A stretch of 14,944 nt of DNA from Bacillota bacterium (GTDB lineage: Bacteria > Bacillota > Dethiobacteria > Dethiobacterales > Dethiobacteraceae), in contig JAAZJT010000118.1 of assembly GCA_012800215.1 (NCBI GenBank), forward strand, positions 1 to 14,944. The letters are read 5' to 3'. Shown here one piece after another: positions 8,526 through 14,944 of this stretch (position 1 is the first letter of the stretch; every line of letters begins with the position of its first letter). The notes under the pieces were generated by a model. The model was not told the DNA's origin and ran no database searches. It worked only from the letters and a program-made list of their open reading frames with translations. Both the position numbers and the translations under genes were made by a program.

Positions 8526-8556
8526 GAAATATAAAACCTTAAGGAGATAATAAGAA

Positions 8557-9339
8557 ATGATTTGTAAGCTTACCGCAGAGAATAATGCGCAAGTTATGAA
8601 ATATCTACAGTTGAAACCATCTTTTTCTTTATTTCTTGTGGCTGATATCGAAAAATATGGCTACGGTGGAGATGTATTTACCGTCTGGGGAGCATTTCAG
8701 CAAGGGGAGCTGCAGTATGTTTTTGGTAAATATTATAATACCCTCGTTGTCTATAGTAATACTGATGAACTGCCTGTAAAGGAAATCTGTGACTATTTAA
8801 ATGCCCATGGAATTGATTATGACATATTAATCGGGCGCAGGGTTTTAGCGGAACAATTTCTGCAGCATGACAGTTTTAGCAGTATCTCTCGAAATTTTTA
8901 CTGTGAATTAAGGCCGGAAAATTTTACACCGCTGATTAATCAGCAGCTGACAGTAACCAAAGCTGAATTAAGTCAAACTGCTGATATCCTAAAGTTGTTA
9001 ACTTCAATTGAGGAATTTTCCAGTCTGGATTTTCATGAAGATGCCCTCAAAACTTACATTAAAGACGGCGGCGTTTATTTGATCATGGAACAAGGGGAAA
9101 TAGCCTCACTGGCAATGTGTTCAGCTCAGACAGGGCAGCTGGCGAATATTGGCGGTGTTTGTACCGCCAAGCCTTACCGGCAGCAGAGATATGCCTCTAC
9201 AGTTGTATCAGCAATCTCCCAGGCCTATCTGCAGCAAGGCTTGATATGCTGTCTAGGTTATAATAAACCGGAAGCAGGTTCAATCTACAAAAGGATTGGC
9301 TACCGGGAAGTGGGGCAAGTAATCATTGCTAGAAAATAA
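8557..9339 (+). CDS. GNAT family N-acetyltransferase, tandem-domain type
   Basis: A 260-residue cytoplasmic protein. The C-terminal half (about 130-260) is a GNAT domain: VYLIMEQGEIASLAMC and ANIGGVCTAKPYRQQRYAS give the beta-4/acetyl-CoA loop, and LGYNKPEAGSIYKRIGYREVG is the closing strand-helix-strand that usually contacts coenzyme A. The first 115 residues look like the degenerate N-terminal GNAT-like half seen in FR47-type enzymes. The acetyl-CoA loop consensus is (R/Q)xxGx(G/A); here it is R208-QQ-R211-Y-A213, so the glycine is arginine (codon AGA, one base from GGA), which could weaken cofactor binding. The substrate is unknown. It starts at an ATG with AAGGAG upstream, is monocistronic, and ends at a strong terminator. 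No functional link to its neighbours is visible. Confidence 0.85.
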   Translation: MICKLTAENNAQVMKYLQLKPSFSLFLVADIEKYGYGGDVFTVWGAFQQGELQYVFGKYYNTLVVYSNTDELPVKEICDYLNAHGIDYDILIGRRVLAEQFLQHDSFSSISRNFYCELRPENFTPLINQQLTVTKAELSQTADILKLLTSIEEFSSLDFHEDALKTYIKDGGVYLIMEQGEIASLAMCSAQTGQLANIGGVCTAKPYRQQRYASTVVSAISQAYLQQGLICCLGYNKPEAGSIYKRIGYREVGQVIIARK

Positions 9340-9374
9340 GAGTAACATCATGGTTTGTTTTTTAAAGTAAAACA

Positions 9375-9420
9375 AAAGTGGAATGCGTTGTAAAACGATG
9401 CATTCCACTTTCTCCTTTTT
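9375..9420. terminator. Strong bidirectional terminator, GNAT gene and moeA-side operon
   Basis: A perfect 12-bp stem, AAAGTGGAATGC (9375-9386) with its complement (9400-9411), and a 13-base loop. On the plus strand it is followed by TTTCTCCTTTTT; on the minus strand by TTTTGTTTTAC. It ends the plus-strand GNAT gene and can also stop the minus-strand operon, whose last stop codon is at 9474-9476. Confidence 0.88.
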
Positions 9421-9473
9421 GCTGAGTTTTTTCCCAGCCTTGCATTTTGGCAATAGTGGCGGTTTTTTTTATT

Positions 9474-10199
9474 TTATTTAATCACATTAATCCTCTCAAT
9501 ACTAATATCGGGGCGCTGACGACGCTGGCTCATACGCTGCAGTTCTTTTTCGATTTCCTCAAAAACCACGTCCCAAGAAAGATTTAATTTTTTTACGATG
9601 ATATCTTTAATGGCTAAAACAAACTGATATTTCCAGAAAGTAAATACTGGATCATATGTCAGGATAAATGCACACAATCGCCCTAAATCCTCTTCCTTTG
9701 TGCCGGCACAGCAGTCTTCAAAATCCAAACCAAAGATTTTTTCTTCAATTACAATAAAATTACGCAAATTAACGTCATTTAAAACAATGCTGTATCCGTA
9801 TTTCCTGTGCATGATATTGTAAAAGTCAGCTAGCCACGAAGCCAGCTGTTCCAGCACAGTAGTTATTCCCTCGTTAATAGCCGGTTGCTGTGCTTCTTTT
9901 TCCTGTTCTTCAAACCATGTCAGCAGATTTTTGCCGGGTAGGTATTCTAAAATTAAATGGCCATCTCCTGCGGCAATAATTTTCGGCACTGCTAAGCCTT
10001 CTGCATAAAGAGCTTGTATAATTTGGGCTTCTTTACTCATAGCGTGTCGGTTGCGGTATTCTTTTATCACCCAATCCCAACTTTCCCCCTGAGATCCTGT
10101 AAAGTTATAAAGGAATACCTTATTTTTTTTACTATAAAACTCTTTCTGGCAACGCCAGGAAATAATATTCCACTCTTTACAGAGATCCCGTTTAAACAT
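9474..10199 (-). CDS. Protein-kinase-like fold protein (APH/RIO-type phosphotransferase)
   Basis: A kinase-fold protein of about 241 residues. In order (numbering from the chosen start): a strand-rich N-lobe with the ATP-anchoring lysine in VIKEY (K46); a possible helix-C glutamate E57; the hinge HLILEYLPGKNL; the catalytic loop LNDVNLRNFIV (D142, N147); and the metal-binding GLDFEDC (D159), equivalent to DFG. These are the key residues of aminoglycoside phosphotransferase, RIO and WaaP-type kinases. The usual HGD/HRD before the catalytic aspartate is LND, and no clear glycine-rich loop is seen. Substrate unknown: protein, small molecule or cofactor precursor. It is last in the moeA-containing operon, 66 bases after moeA. 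The upstream ATG at 10205 has only a 2-base gap to AAAGGG, whereas the ATG at 10199 has 8, so the latter is preferred. Confidence 0.72.
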   Translation of the reverse strand: MFKRDLCKEWNIISWRCQKEFYSKKNKVFLYNFTGSQGESWDWVIKEYRNRHAMSKEAQIIQALYAEGLAVPKIIAAGDGHLILEYLPGKNLLTWFEEQEKEAQQPAINEGITTVLEQLASWLADFYNIMHRKYGYSIVLNDVNLRNFIVIEEKIFGLDFEDCCAGTKEEDLGRLCAFILTYDPVFTFWKYQFVLAIKDIIVKKLNLSWDVVFEEIEKELQRMSQRRQRPDISIERINVIK

Positions 10200-10265
10200 T
10201 TGCATCGCCCTTTGCTCTTACACTTAGTTATAATAATTTCTTTCTTAATATAATATTTTCTGTTT

Positions 10266-11501
10266 TTAAGGCAGTATAAGGATTGTTACCGTTTCATCAC
10301 AATTAATATTCTTGCCTTCAGGTACTTCAATTAAACAGTTACTATTGGCATAATTTTTTATCGAACCGCAAAATTGGTTCACTAGAGGTGAAACAATTAC
10401 TGTACTGCCTTCTTGTCTGTAATTGCCCCAAAAATAGCCGCGAAAACCAGAGTTATAAAAAATTGGCTGCGCTAGTAATGCCTGCCGCCGCTGCAGGTCA
10501 TGTTTTGAGCCAGCCAGACGTGCTACCAGAGGGTAAATTAGTACCATCATCGCTACAGTTGCTCCGGCAGGATTTCCTGATAAACCAATTAATAATTGTT
10601 TTGGCTTGGCCGTGACAACAACCGGAGCGCCAGGACGCATTGTTACTTTATTAAATAATCTTTGACCAGAAAATTTATCCATAGCTGCTTTAATTACATC
10701 ATAGTCACCTGACGCGGTGCCACCGGTAGAAATGACAAGTGGTATTTCTCGCCTTTCAGCTTCCTCATAAATCTTAATTACCTCTTCTACACTATCACGT
10801 ACTATACCAAAATTTATAGGTACGCCGCCAGCCTGCCGGATTATTTCTGACAAAACATAAATATTTGAAGCGCGCAGTTTCCCAGGACGCAAATGAGAGC
10901 CAACTTCAATCAGTTCATCACCTGTAGAAAAAACACCAATCTCAGGCTGCTTAAATACTGGCACAGGATCAACACCTAAAGTTGCCAGAACACCCAAATG
11001 TGCCGCCGTTATAATAGTCCCTTTGTTGATTAATAAATCCCCAGCGGCAATATCTTCTCCTTTAAAGCCGACTCCATCGCCTTTCGTTTGCGGGCGCATT
11101 AAATGTATCATCTGTTCATTACTATTGTCGGTAGTTTCAGTCACTTCTTCCTGTTTCACTACACAATCAGCACCCTGTGGAAGTGGCGCTCCTGTAAATA
11201 TTCTCGTCGCAGTATTGGGTATTAGCTTATTTACCATATCAGATCCTGCGGCAATTGTATCCTTTACAGCTAATGTTACAGGGTTTCCAGCCGTTGCCCC
11301 GGTCGTGTCCTGTGTCGATAAAGCAAAACCATCAACCAAAGAACGATCAAAAGCAGGAAAATTTTCTGCAGCAATAATATTTTGGGCTAAAACCCGCCCT
11401 CCCGCGTGCCATAAAGGTATTTGCTGCAGATTATTAGTTTTAGGCACTAAATGTTCCAGTTGCCGTAATAAAATTTCCTGCGCATCTTCTATGGCAATCA
11501 A
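10266..11501 (-). CDS. moeA: MoeA-family molybdopterin molybdenumtransferase, variant
   Basis: MoeA inserts molybdate (or tungstate) into adenylylated molybdopterin, the last common step of Mo/W cofactor synthesis. The 411 residues show the family layout: an N-terminal region with FDRSLVDGFA (D57); ADCVVKQEEV; KGEDIAAGD (148-155); the MoaB/MogA-like domain with VFSTGDEL, STGGTASGDYD (258-268) and KVTMRPGAPVV; GLSGNPAGATVAM (306-318); and a C-terminal beta-barrel. Several core motifs differ from the classical form: GLSGNPAG in place of GLPGNPVS and STGGTASGDYD in place of SGGVSVGD, so this may be a MoeA paralogue with its own metal or substrate. It begins with TTG at 11501 after AAGGAG nine bases upstream; no ATG is nearby. 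It lies 37 bases after the MobB-like gene, in an operon with an ECF transporter. Confidence 0.9.
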   Translation of the reverse strand: MIAIEDAQEILLRQLEHLVPKTNNLQQIPLWHAGGRVLAQNIIAAENFPAFDRSLVDGFALSTQDTTGATAGNPVTLAVKDTIAAGSDMVNKLIPNTATRIFTGAPLPQGADCVVKQEEVTETTDNSNEQMIHLMRPQTKGDGVGFKGEDIAAGDLLINKGTIITAAHLGVLATLGVDPVPVFKQPEIGVFSTGDELIEVGSHLRPGKLRASNIYVLSEIIRQAGGVPINFGIVRDSVEEVIKIYEEAERREIPLVISTGGTASGDYDVIKAAMDKFSGQRLFNKVTMRPGAPVVVTAKPKQLLIGLSGNPAGATVAMMVLIYPLVARLAGSKHDLQRRQALLAQPIFYNSGFRGYFWGNYRQEGSTVIVSPLVNQFCGSIKNYANSNCLIEVPEGKNINCDETVTILILP

Positions 11502-11538
11502 CTGCTTTCACTCCTTATTACCTATAAAAACAAATAAA

Positions 11539-12288
11539 CTATCTGCCTTTTATTTTAACCACAATTTCTCCATGCTCACGATAACCGTCTAACTCCTTAA
11601 CCACACCGGTAACTGCATTAAAAAGCAGCTTTTGTACAAAAGGCACCATATCAATTTCCCGCCCGTCAACTGTGAGGGAAATACTACCGTCGGTAATAAC
11701 ACAGTCTTCACGTTTTGCTGTGCCCTGCAAAATTCTGGCACATAATTCTGTACAGGTATATCCGCAAGCTGAACAGCACTCATCCGCCACATCGGGCAGC
11801 CGTTCAAATACTTTCTCCACTACAAGATCTACCAGTTTGTCCGTTTCTGTAATGGCGTTAATTACTGGCAGTCCTCTATACTCCTTTATACTGTTAGCCA
11901 GCTTTCCGGAAATAGCAAATACCGTATCGTCTAGACGTTCATCGACTTCCTCTGTATTATGAGCTGTAATAATTTTTGGTGCGCAGGTGTCTGTCACGCC
12001 TTCTAAAACTACATAATCGTGATCATAGAACTGTAAAATTTCCTTTACCGTTAATTGACGTTGAAACAAAATATCTGTTTCATATATACCACGTGCTGTT
12101 ACCAGCTGCGATCCAGCCTTCTTGTGCCTGTCTGTATTGGTCCCTTCAGTGTCAATAGCAAATTTCTCAAAATGAATTTCTTTAACGGAGCCTACACTAA
12201 AGCGCCTTTTTCTTAACTCACTAATAATCTTTTCGATGGTGGTTGTTTTTCCCGATTTTGTAATACCAAATACAGAAAAAACTTTCAT
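11539..12288 (-). CDS. mobB: MobB-like GTP-binding protein with C-terminal Fe-S domain
   Basis: A 249-residue protein. Residues 1-165 match MobB, the GTPase accessory of molybdopterin guanine dinucleotide synthesis: P-loop GITKSGKTT (8-16), FAIDTEGTNTDRHKKAGS (the MobB DTEGTD...RHRKAGA block) and YVVLEGV. Residues 171-196 add a cysteine cluster absent from short MobB proteins: C172-x2-C175-G-x2-C179-x16-C196, plus C171 and C183. This resembles the [4Fe-4S] domain of corrinoid Fe-S proteins (PF04060-like). The last 50 residues form a small strand-rich domain (ISLTVDGREIDMVPF...). I infer a redox or metal-sensing addition to a nucleotide-dependent cofactor-loading protein. The start is an ATG with a GGGG site ten bases upstream. 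It sits between ecfT (13-base gap) and moeA. The MobB assignment is firm; the cluster type is inferred. Confidence 0.87.
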   Translation of the reverse strand: MKVFSVFGITKSGKTTTIEKIISELRKRRFSVGSVKEIHFEKFAIDTEGTNTDRHKKAGSQLVTARGIYETDILFQRQLTVKEILQFYDHDYVVLEGVTDTCAPKIITAHNTEEVDERLDDTVFAISGKLANSIKEYRGLPVINAITETDKLVDLVVEKVFERLPDVADECCSACGYTCTELCARILQGTAKREDCVITDGSISLTVDGREIDMVPFVQKLLFNAVTGVVKELDGYREHGEIVVKIKGR

Positions 12289-12301
12289 TATATCTGCACC
12301 C

Positions 12302-13045
12302 CTAACTAATTTTGATAGCAGTAAAAAGCAGCATTAAGAAAAAAAGTATGCTCAAAAGCATGACATAATAATCAGCCCGCCTGAAATGTAGTTCCCTGAG
12401 ACTTGTTCTTTGGGGAAAAGCTCGAAAAGCACGCATTTCCATGGCGACTGAAAGATCACGTGATTTCATTAAGACACTAACTAAAAGAGGCATTAACAGA
12501 TAAGAATAAGTTTTCAGACGTTTAAATATTGGTATTTTCTTTAGGTTAACACCCCGCAGCTGCAGAGCTGTAAGTGTATCTTTTGCTTCCTCCTGTAAAA
12601 GAGGTAAAAACCTGATGGCAATGGTTACCATGAAGGCCAATTCATAGGGGATTTTCCATTGTATCAGTCCCTGGATAATATCACGGGGATTGGCAGTTGT
12701 CATGATGACAGCAGCAGCAATAACAATAAAAAAACGCAAAATTGTCTGCACGCCACGCAGCAAACCGATATCAGTTAAGAGCCTTATTTGTGCTATCTGC
12801 AAAATTACATGTCCATGTGCTGTGAAAATACTTTGAATAACTATTATCGCCACAAAAATAGTAATAAATCTTTGCAATTTACGGAAGATACTCCAGAGAT
12901 CTCCGCCAATAGCCCTAACTGCGACCAAGGTCACAACCAGCAGGATAAATAAAATGTACACATTTTTTATAAAAACGGCCAGACTGGAAAAGGTTAATAC
13001 CAGTATTAGTTTCGTACGGGGATCAAGTGCTGCAGTTTGCCACAT
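12302..13045 (-). CDS. ecfT: ECF transporter transmembrane component T (EcfT)
   Basis: EcfT is the integral-membrane scaffold that couples the two ECF ATPases to a substrate-binding S component. From the chosen ATG it has 247 residues and several hydrophobic helices (for example LILVLTFSSLAVFI near the N-terminus, IFVAIIVIQSIF mid-protein, and VMLLSILFFLMLLF at the C-terminus). It shows the family start ALDPRTKLIL and two coupling motifs with the A-x-x-x-R pattern: TALQLRGVN and AMEMRAFRAF. The frame is open to a TTG at 13063, but that TTG lacks a Shine-Dalgarno site and is part of the GGGGGTGA that best serves the ATG at 13045. It overlaps the upstream ATPase gene by 23 bases, so translation is probably coupled. 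Confidence 0.92.
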   Translation of the reverse strand: MWQTAALDPRTKLILVLTFSSLAVFIKNVYILFILLVVTLVAVRAIGGDLWSIFRKLQRFITIFVAIIVIQSIFTAHGHVILQIAQIRLLTDIGLLRGVQTILRFFIVIAAAVIMTTANPRDIIQGLIQWKIPYELAFMVTIAIRFLPLLQEEAKDTLTALQLRGVNLKKIPIFKRLKTYSYLLMPLLVSVLMKSRDLSVAMEMRAFRAFPQRTSLRELHFRRADYYVMLLSILFFLMLLFTAIKIS

Positions 13046-13688
13046 CAACAATTTCACCCCCAACGACAGTAATTATCTGCTGCGCATGCCTTTGCATAAA
13101 GTATTGATCATGGCTAATAATCACCATGCCTATTCCCTCATCCTGTAATCTTTCAATCACAGAAGAAAGGATTTCTTTTCTTTCCTGGTCAAGACCTGTA
13201 GTCGGTTCGTCAAGAATAAAAAACCGAGGCTGATTAACCATAATGGCCGCAATAGCCAAGCGCTGCTTTTCACCGCGGCTTAATTTTAACGGTGATAAGT
13301 TCGCCAGATGTTCCAACTGAAACTGTTTCAAAACTGCATCTACCTTGGCGGTAATTTCTGCTTGTTTTATTTCATGCAATTCCAGCACAAAGCCAATTTC
13401 GTCACGAACAGTAGCGGCAAATATTTGCCTCTCTGGCTCCTGAAAAAGGTAGCCAACTTTAGCCCCGATTTCTGCCAGCTCTACATCCTTTGTATTTAAA
13501 CCATTCACCAGCACCGTACCAACTTCTGGTTTTAAAATGCCGGCCATTAGCTTGCCAAGGGTTGTTTTCCCGCCACCATTGGGCCCAGCAATAAAGGTTA
13601 TAAGGTTTTGCTTAATTTCTAAATTAAGCTGTTTAAATAACCATTTACTCCTTGGGTAACGAAAACTGACATCCTGAAAGGAGATCAT
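13023..13688 (-). CDS. ecfA2: ECF transporter ATP-binding protein, second copy (EcfA-type)
   Basis: A 221-residue ABC ATPase powering the ECF transporter in the membrane. Motifs: Walker A GPNGGGKTT (35-43), Q-loop FQEPERQIF (Q83), signature LSRGE (137-141), Walker B FFILDEPTTGLD, and H-loop H193 in ISHDQ. The LSRGEKQRLAIA variant occurs in EcfA/CbiO-type proteins. It forms a pair with the ATPase encoded just upstream. A TTG at 13691 is in frame, but the ATG at 13688 has AGGTGA six bases upstream and is preferred. It follows the first ATPase gene after a 14-base gap and overlaps ecfT. It is short compared with vitamin-type EcfA (about 280 residues), closer to group I CbiO-like forms with a minimal C-terminus. 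Confidence 0.93.
   Translation of the reverse strand: MISFQDVSFRYPRSKWLFKQLNLEIKQNLITFIAGPNGGGKTTLGKLMAGILKPEVGTVLVNGLNTKDVELAEIGAKVGYLFQEPERQIFAATVRDEIGFVLELHEIKQAEITAKVDAVLKQFQLEHLANLSPLKLSRGEKQRLAIAAIMVNQPRFFILDEPTTGLDQERKEILSSVIERLQDEGIGMVIISHDQYFMQRHAQQIITVVGGEIVDVANCST
13054..13060 (-). promoter_or_regulatory. ecfT ribosome binding site deciding the start
   Basis: GGGGTGA on the minus strand, eight bases before the ATG at 13045, inside the 3' end of the upstream ATPase gene. It supports the ATG rather than the in-frame TTG at 13063. Confidence 0.55.
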
Positions 13689-13702
13689 CAATACTCACCT
13701 GC

Positions 13703-14392
13703 CTATGACAAGGTGCCGGTAAAAGGCTCAAGTTTACCGCCCTTTAATACCAACACCCTATCGGCAATCTGCAAATTTTCTAAATCGTGTTCTATCATCA
13801 CTATGGTTTTGCCTTCTGCCTGCAAACGCAGTATCATTTCTTTTACCATTTTCTTGCCGTAAATATCGATCTGTGACATGGCCTCATCAAAAATTAATAT
13901 TTCCGGCTGCAGGCTGAGCACTGCAGCTAAAGCAATCAGCTGTCTCTGCCCTCCGGAAAGTTGATGGGGATTGGCATGCCGGAACTCCTTCATTCCAACC
14001 TTTTCCAAAACCTCATCTATTCTGCGGGTAATTTCCTCTTTAGGCACACAAAGATTTTCCGGTCCAAAGGCGATTTCATCTTCTACGCTAAAGGAAAAAA
14101 GCTGGTGATCAGGGTTTTGAAAAACAATACCTAAAGTTGTGGCAATGGCCGGTAAAGTTAAATCCCTGGTACTTTTTCCATTAAGCAGCACTTCTCCTTC
14201 CATGATACCTCCATAAACATGAGGTATTATGCCGCTAAGACAGTAGCAGAGCGTACTTTTACCAATGCCGCTCAAACCTACAATGGCCACTATCTCACCT
14301 TTATCTACAGACAAGTTTAAATGACGCAATATTTTTGTTGCGTCATTTTCATATTGAAAAGATAAATCTTTAACCACAATTGGTAAAGTCAC
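13703..14392 (-). CDS. ecfA1: ECF transporter ATP-binding protein, first copy (EcfA-type)
   Basis: A 229-residue ABC ATPase. Motifs: Walker A GLSGIGKST (39-47), Q-loop FQNPDHQLFSFSVEDEIAFGPENL (Q92; the run is typical of EcfA), signature LSGGQ (145-149), Walker B ILIFDEA, and H-loop H202 in IEHDL. The stretch after Walker B is MSQID where most ABC ATPases have TSGLD, so its D-loop differs from that of its partner and the two sites may not be equivalent. It starts with GTG at 14392, which overlaps the TGA of the preceding gene by four bases (GTGA), a sign of coupled translation; a GGAG lies about 11 bases upstream. With ecfA2 and ecfT it makes a full energising module. Confidence 0.93.
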   Translation of the reverse strand: MTLPIVVKDLSFQYENDATKILRHLNLSVDKGEIVAIVGLSGIGKSTLCYCLSGIIPHVYGGIMEGEVLLNGKSTRDLTLPAIATTLGIVFQNPDHQLFSFSVEDEIAFGPENLCVPKEEITRRIDEVLEKVGMKEFRHANPHQLSGGQRQLIALAAVLSLQPEILIFDEAMSQIDIYGKKMVKEMILRLQAEGKTIVMIEHDLENLQIADRVLVLKGGKLEPFTGTLS

Positions 14393-14895
14393 TGCAGTTC
14401 TATCTCCATTAAATATTTATTCCATCTTTGCCCAAACTGGTCATTTCTAATTACCACCTGATAGGGGCCGGAGCCGCCTTTTTCTTTGGTGCCCAAATCT
14501 TTACCATCACGTTTGTAAACAATATATACATTGTCATCTATCAGAACTTCTTCCATTGATAAAGCCACTGTATAACCATCTACAGCTTTTGTTATTACTT
14601 GTTTTTTGCCGTCTGTCTTTACTTCCAGCTTCGCCAACAGATCTTTTAACTGTACACCGGTATAGCTGGTATCAACGGGCGGCTTACCGCTGCTTTTTAA
14701 GACTGCAGGAAACTCTTTCTCCGGCAGTTCCTTAATTGTGGCAAAATCAACCTCTGTTTCTACGCCATCAGCTTTGATATATAATATGGCATCTGCCTGA
14801 CTGGCTGCTTTTTCTCTTAGGCTTTCCCGGTTAAGAACTGCAGTTACTGCTACGATGATTATGAGAATTACTAGAACAATAATTACTTTTTTCAT
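14389..14895 (-). CDS. Membrane-anchored sulfite-oxidase-fold (PF00174-like) domain protein
   Basis: A 168-residue protein: a two-lysine start and a hydrophobic segment (about 4-21) form a signal anchor with no lipobox cysteine, so the rest should be outside the membrane. Residues 36-168 resemble the oxidoreductase molybdopterin-binding domain of sulfite oxidase/YedY-type proteins: YTGVQLKDLLAKL, AVDGYTVALSMEEVLIDDNV, RDGKDLG and GGSGPYQVVI...RWNKYLMEIEL. The protein contains no cysteine and no histidine, so it cannot bind molybdenum in the way sulfite oxidase does and is unlikely to be an enzyme. Encoded first of the genes seen whole here and overlapping ecfA1, it is a candidate accessory or substrate-capturing subunit of the ECF transporter, comparable in position to the small extra subunits of metal ECF systems. 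The ATG at 14895 has GGGAGGG eight bases upstream. Confidence 0.68.
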   Translation of the reverse strand: MKKVIIVLVILIIIVAVTAVLNRESLREKAASQADAILYIKADGVETEVDFATIKELPEKEFPAVLKSSGKPPVDTSYTGVQLKDLLAKLEVKTDGKKQVITKAVDGYTVALSMEEVLIDDNVYIVYKRDGKDLGTKEKGGSGPYQVVIRNDQFGQRWNKYLMEIELQ

Positions 14896-14944
14896 TGTTT
14901 TTTCCCTCCCTCGGCTATTATATAAGGAACTATTAAATCTTCAT
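14892..14944 (-). CDS. Possible C-terminal end of an upstream gene (S component?)
   Basis: One minus-strand frame is open from the window edge to a TGA at 14894-14892, reading EDLIVPYIIAEGGKKQ. The stop overlaps the next start as ATGA, the same coupling seen between other genes of this operon. In an ECF operon the missing S component would fit here, but 16 residues identify nothing. An alternative is non-coding leader: a perfect TATAAT lies at 14917-14922 on the minus strand, and its -35 would fall at or beyond the edge. Confidence 0.35.
   Translation of the reverse strand, partial: EDLIVPYIIAEGGKKQ

Noticed and set aside
8411..8556. Search for a palindromic operator or yerC promoter in the divergent yerC-GNAT gap.
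   Set aside because: Only a weak minus-strand TATTAT without a matching -35 and no good inverted repeat was found; not enough to call a site beyond the plus-strand promoter listed.
10200..10265. A-T-rich moeA-kinase gap as a promoter for the kinase-like gene.
   Set aside because: Several TATAAT-like strings occur by composition alone and none has a -35 at proper spacing.
11023..11592. A 189-codon plus-strand open frame opposite moeA and the end of mobB.
   Set aside because: It is antisense to well-supported genes, has no family motif and no convincing ribosome binding site; its cysteine- and serine-rich composition is that of a shadow frame.
1..14944. CRISPR arrays, tRNA or rRNA genes, insertion sequences, attachment sites.
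   Set aside because: No regularly spaced repeats, cloverleaf-like runs, transposase frames or terminal inverted repeats were recognised by reading both strands.

Overview
The window reads as a chromosomal segment of a low-to-moderate G+C, probably anaerobic Bacillota (Clostridia-like). The reasons are the tRNA-amidation genes gatCAB next to pcrA-ligA, a YerC/TrpR-like regulator beside pcrA as in other Firmicutes, strong purine-rich Shine-Dalgarno sites, frequent GTG/TTG starts, an ECF-type transporter and molybdenum-cofactor genes. No rRNA, tRNA, CRISPR array, insertion sequence or phage gene was seen. I cannot name the genus.

Layout. (1) 1-400, plus strand: C-terminal end of a YyaL/DUF255 thioredoxin-domain protein, ending at a perfect bidirectional hairpin terminator shared with gatB. 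(2) 449-8410, minus strand, housekeeping block, transcribed right to left: yerC-like regulator (own terminator), pcrA helicase, ligA NAD-dependent DNA ligase, then gatC-gatA-gatB behind a very good extended -10 promoter in the ligA-gatC gap. (3) 8557-9339, plus strand: a lone GNAT acetyltransferase with its own promoter and a strong bidirectional terminator. (4) 9474-14944, minus strand: one tightly packed operon entering from beyond the right edge. It holds a possible tail of an upstream gene, a membrane-anchored sulfite-oxidase-fold domain protein, two ECF ATPases, EcfT, a MobB-like GTPase with an Fe-S domain, a variant MoeA and a divergent protein-kinase-like/phosphotransferase protein.

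How the genes fit together. Block 2 is core DNA repair and translation: PcrA and LigA act on DNA, and GatCAB makes Gln-tRNA(Gln) and/or Asn-tRNA(Asn). Block 4 is the interesting part. A complete ECF energising module (A, A, T) is linked with cofactor genes for molybdenum/tungsten and with an extracytoplasmic domain that has the sulfite-oxidase fold but no cysteine or histidine at all. I infer an uptake system feeding molybdenum- or tungsten-cofactor assembly (metal, pterin or another precursor). The substrate-specific S component is not in the window, though a short open frame at the right edge could be its end. The function of the whole set is inference from domain content and gene order.
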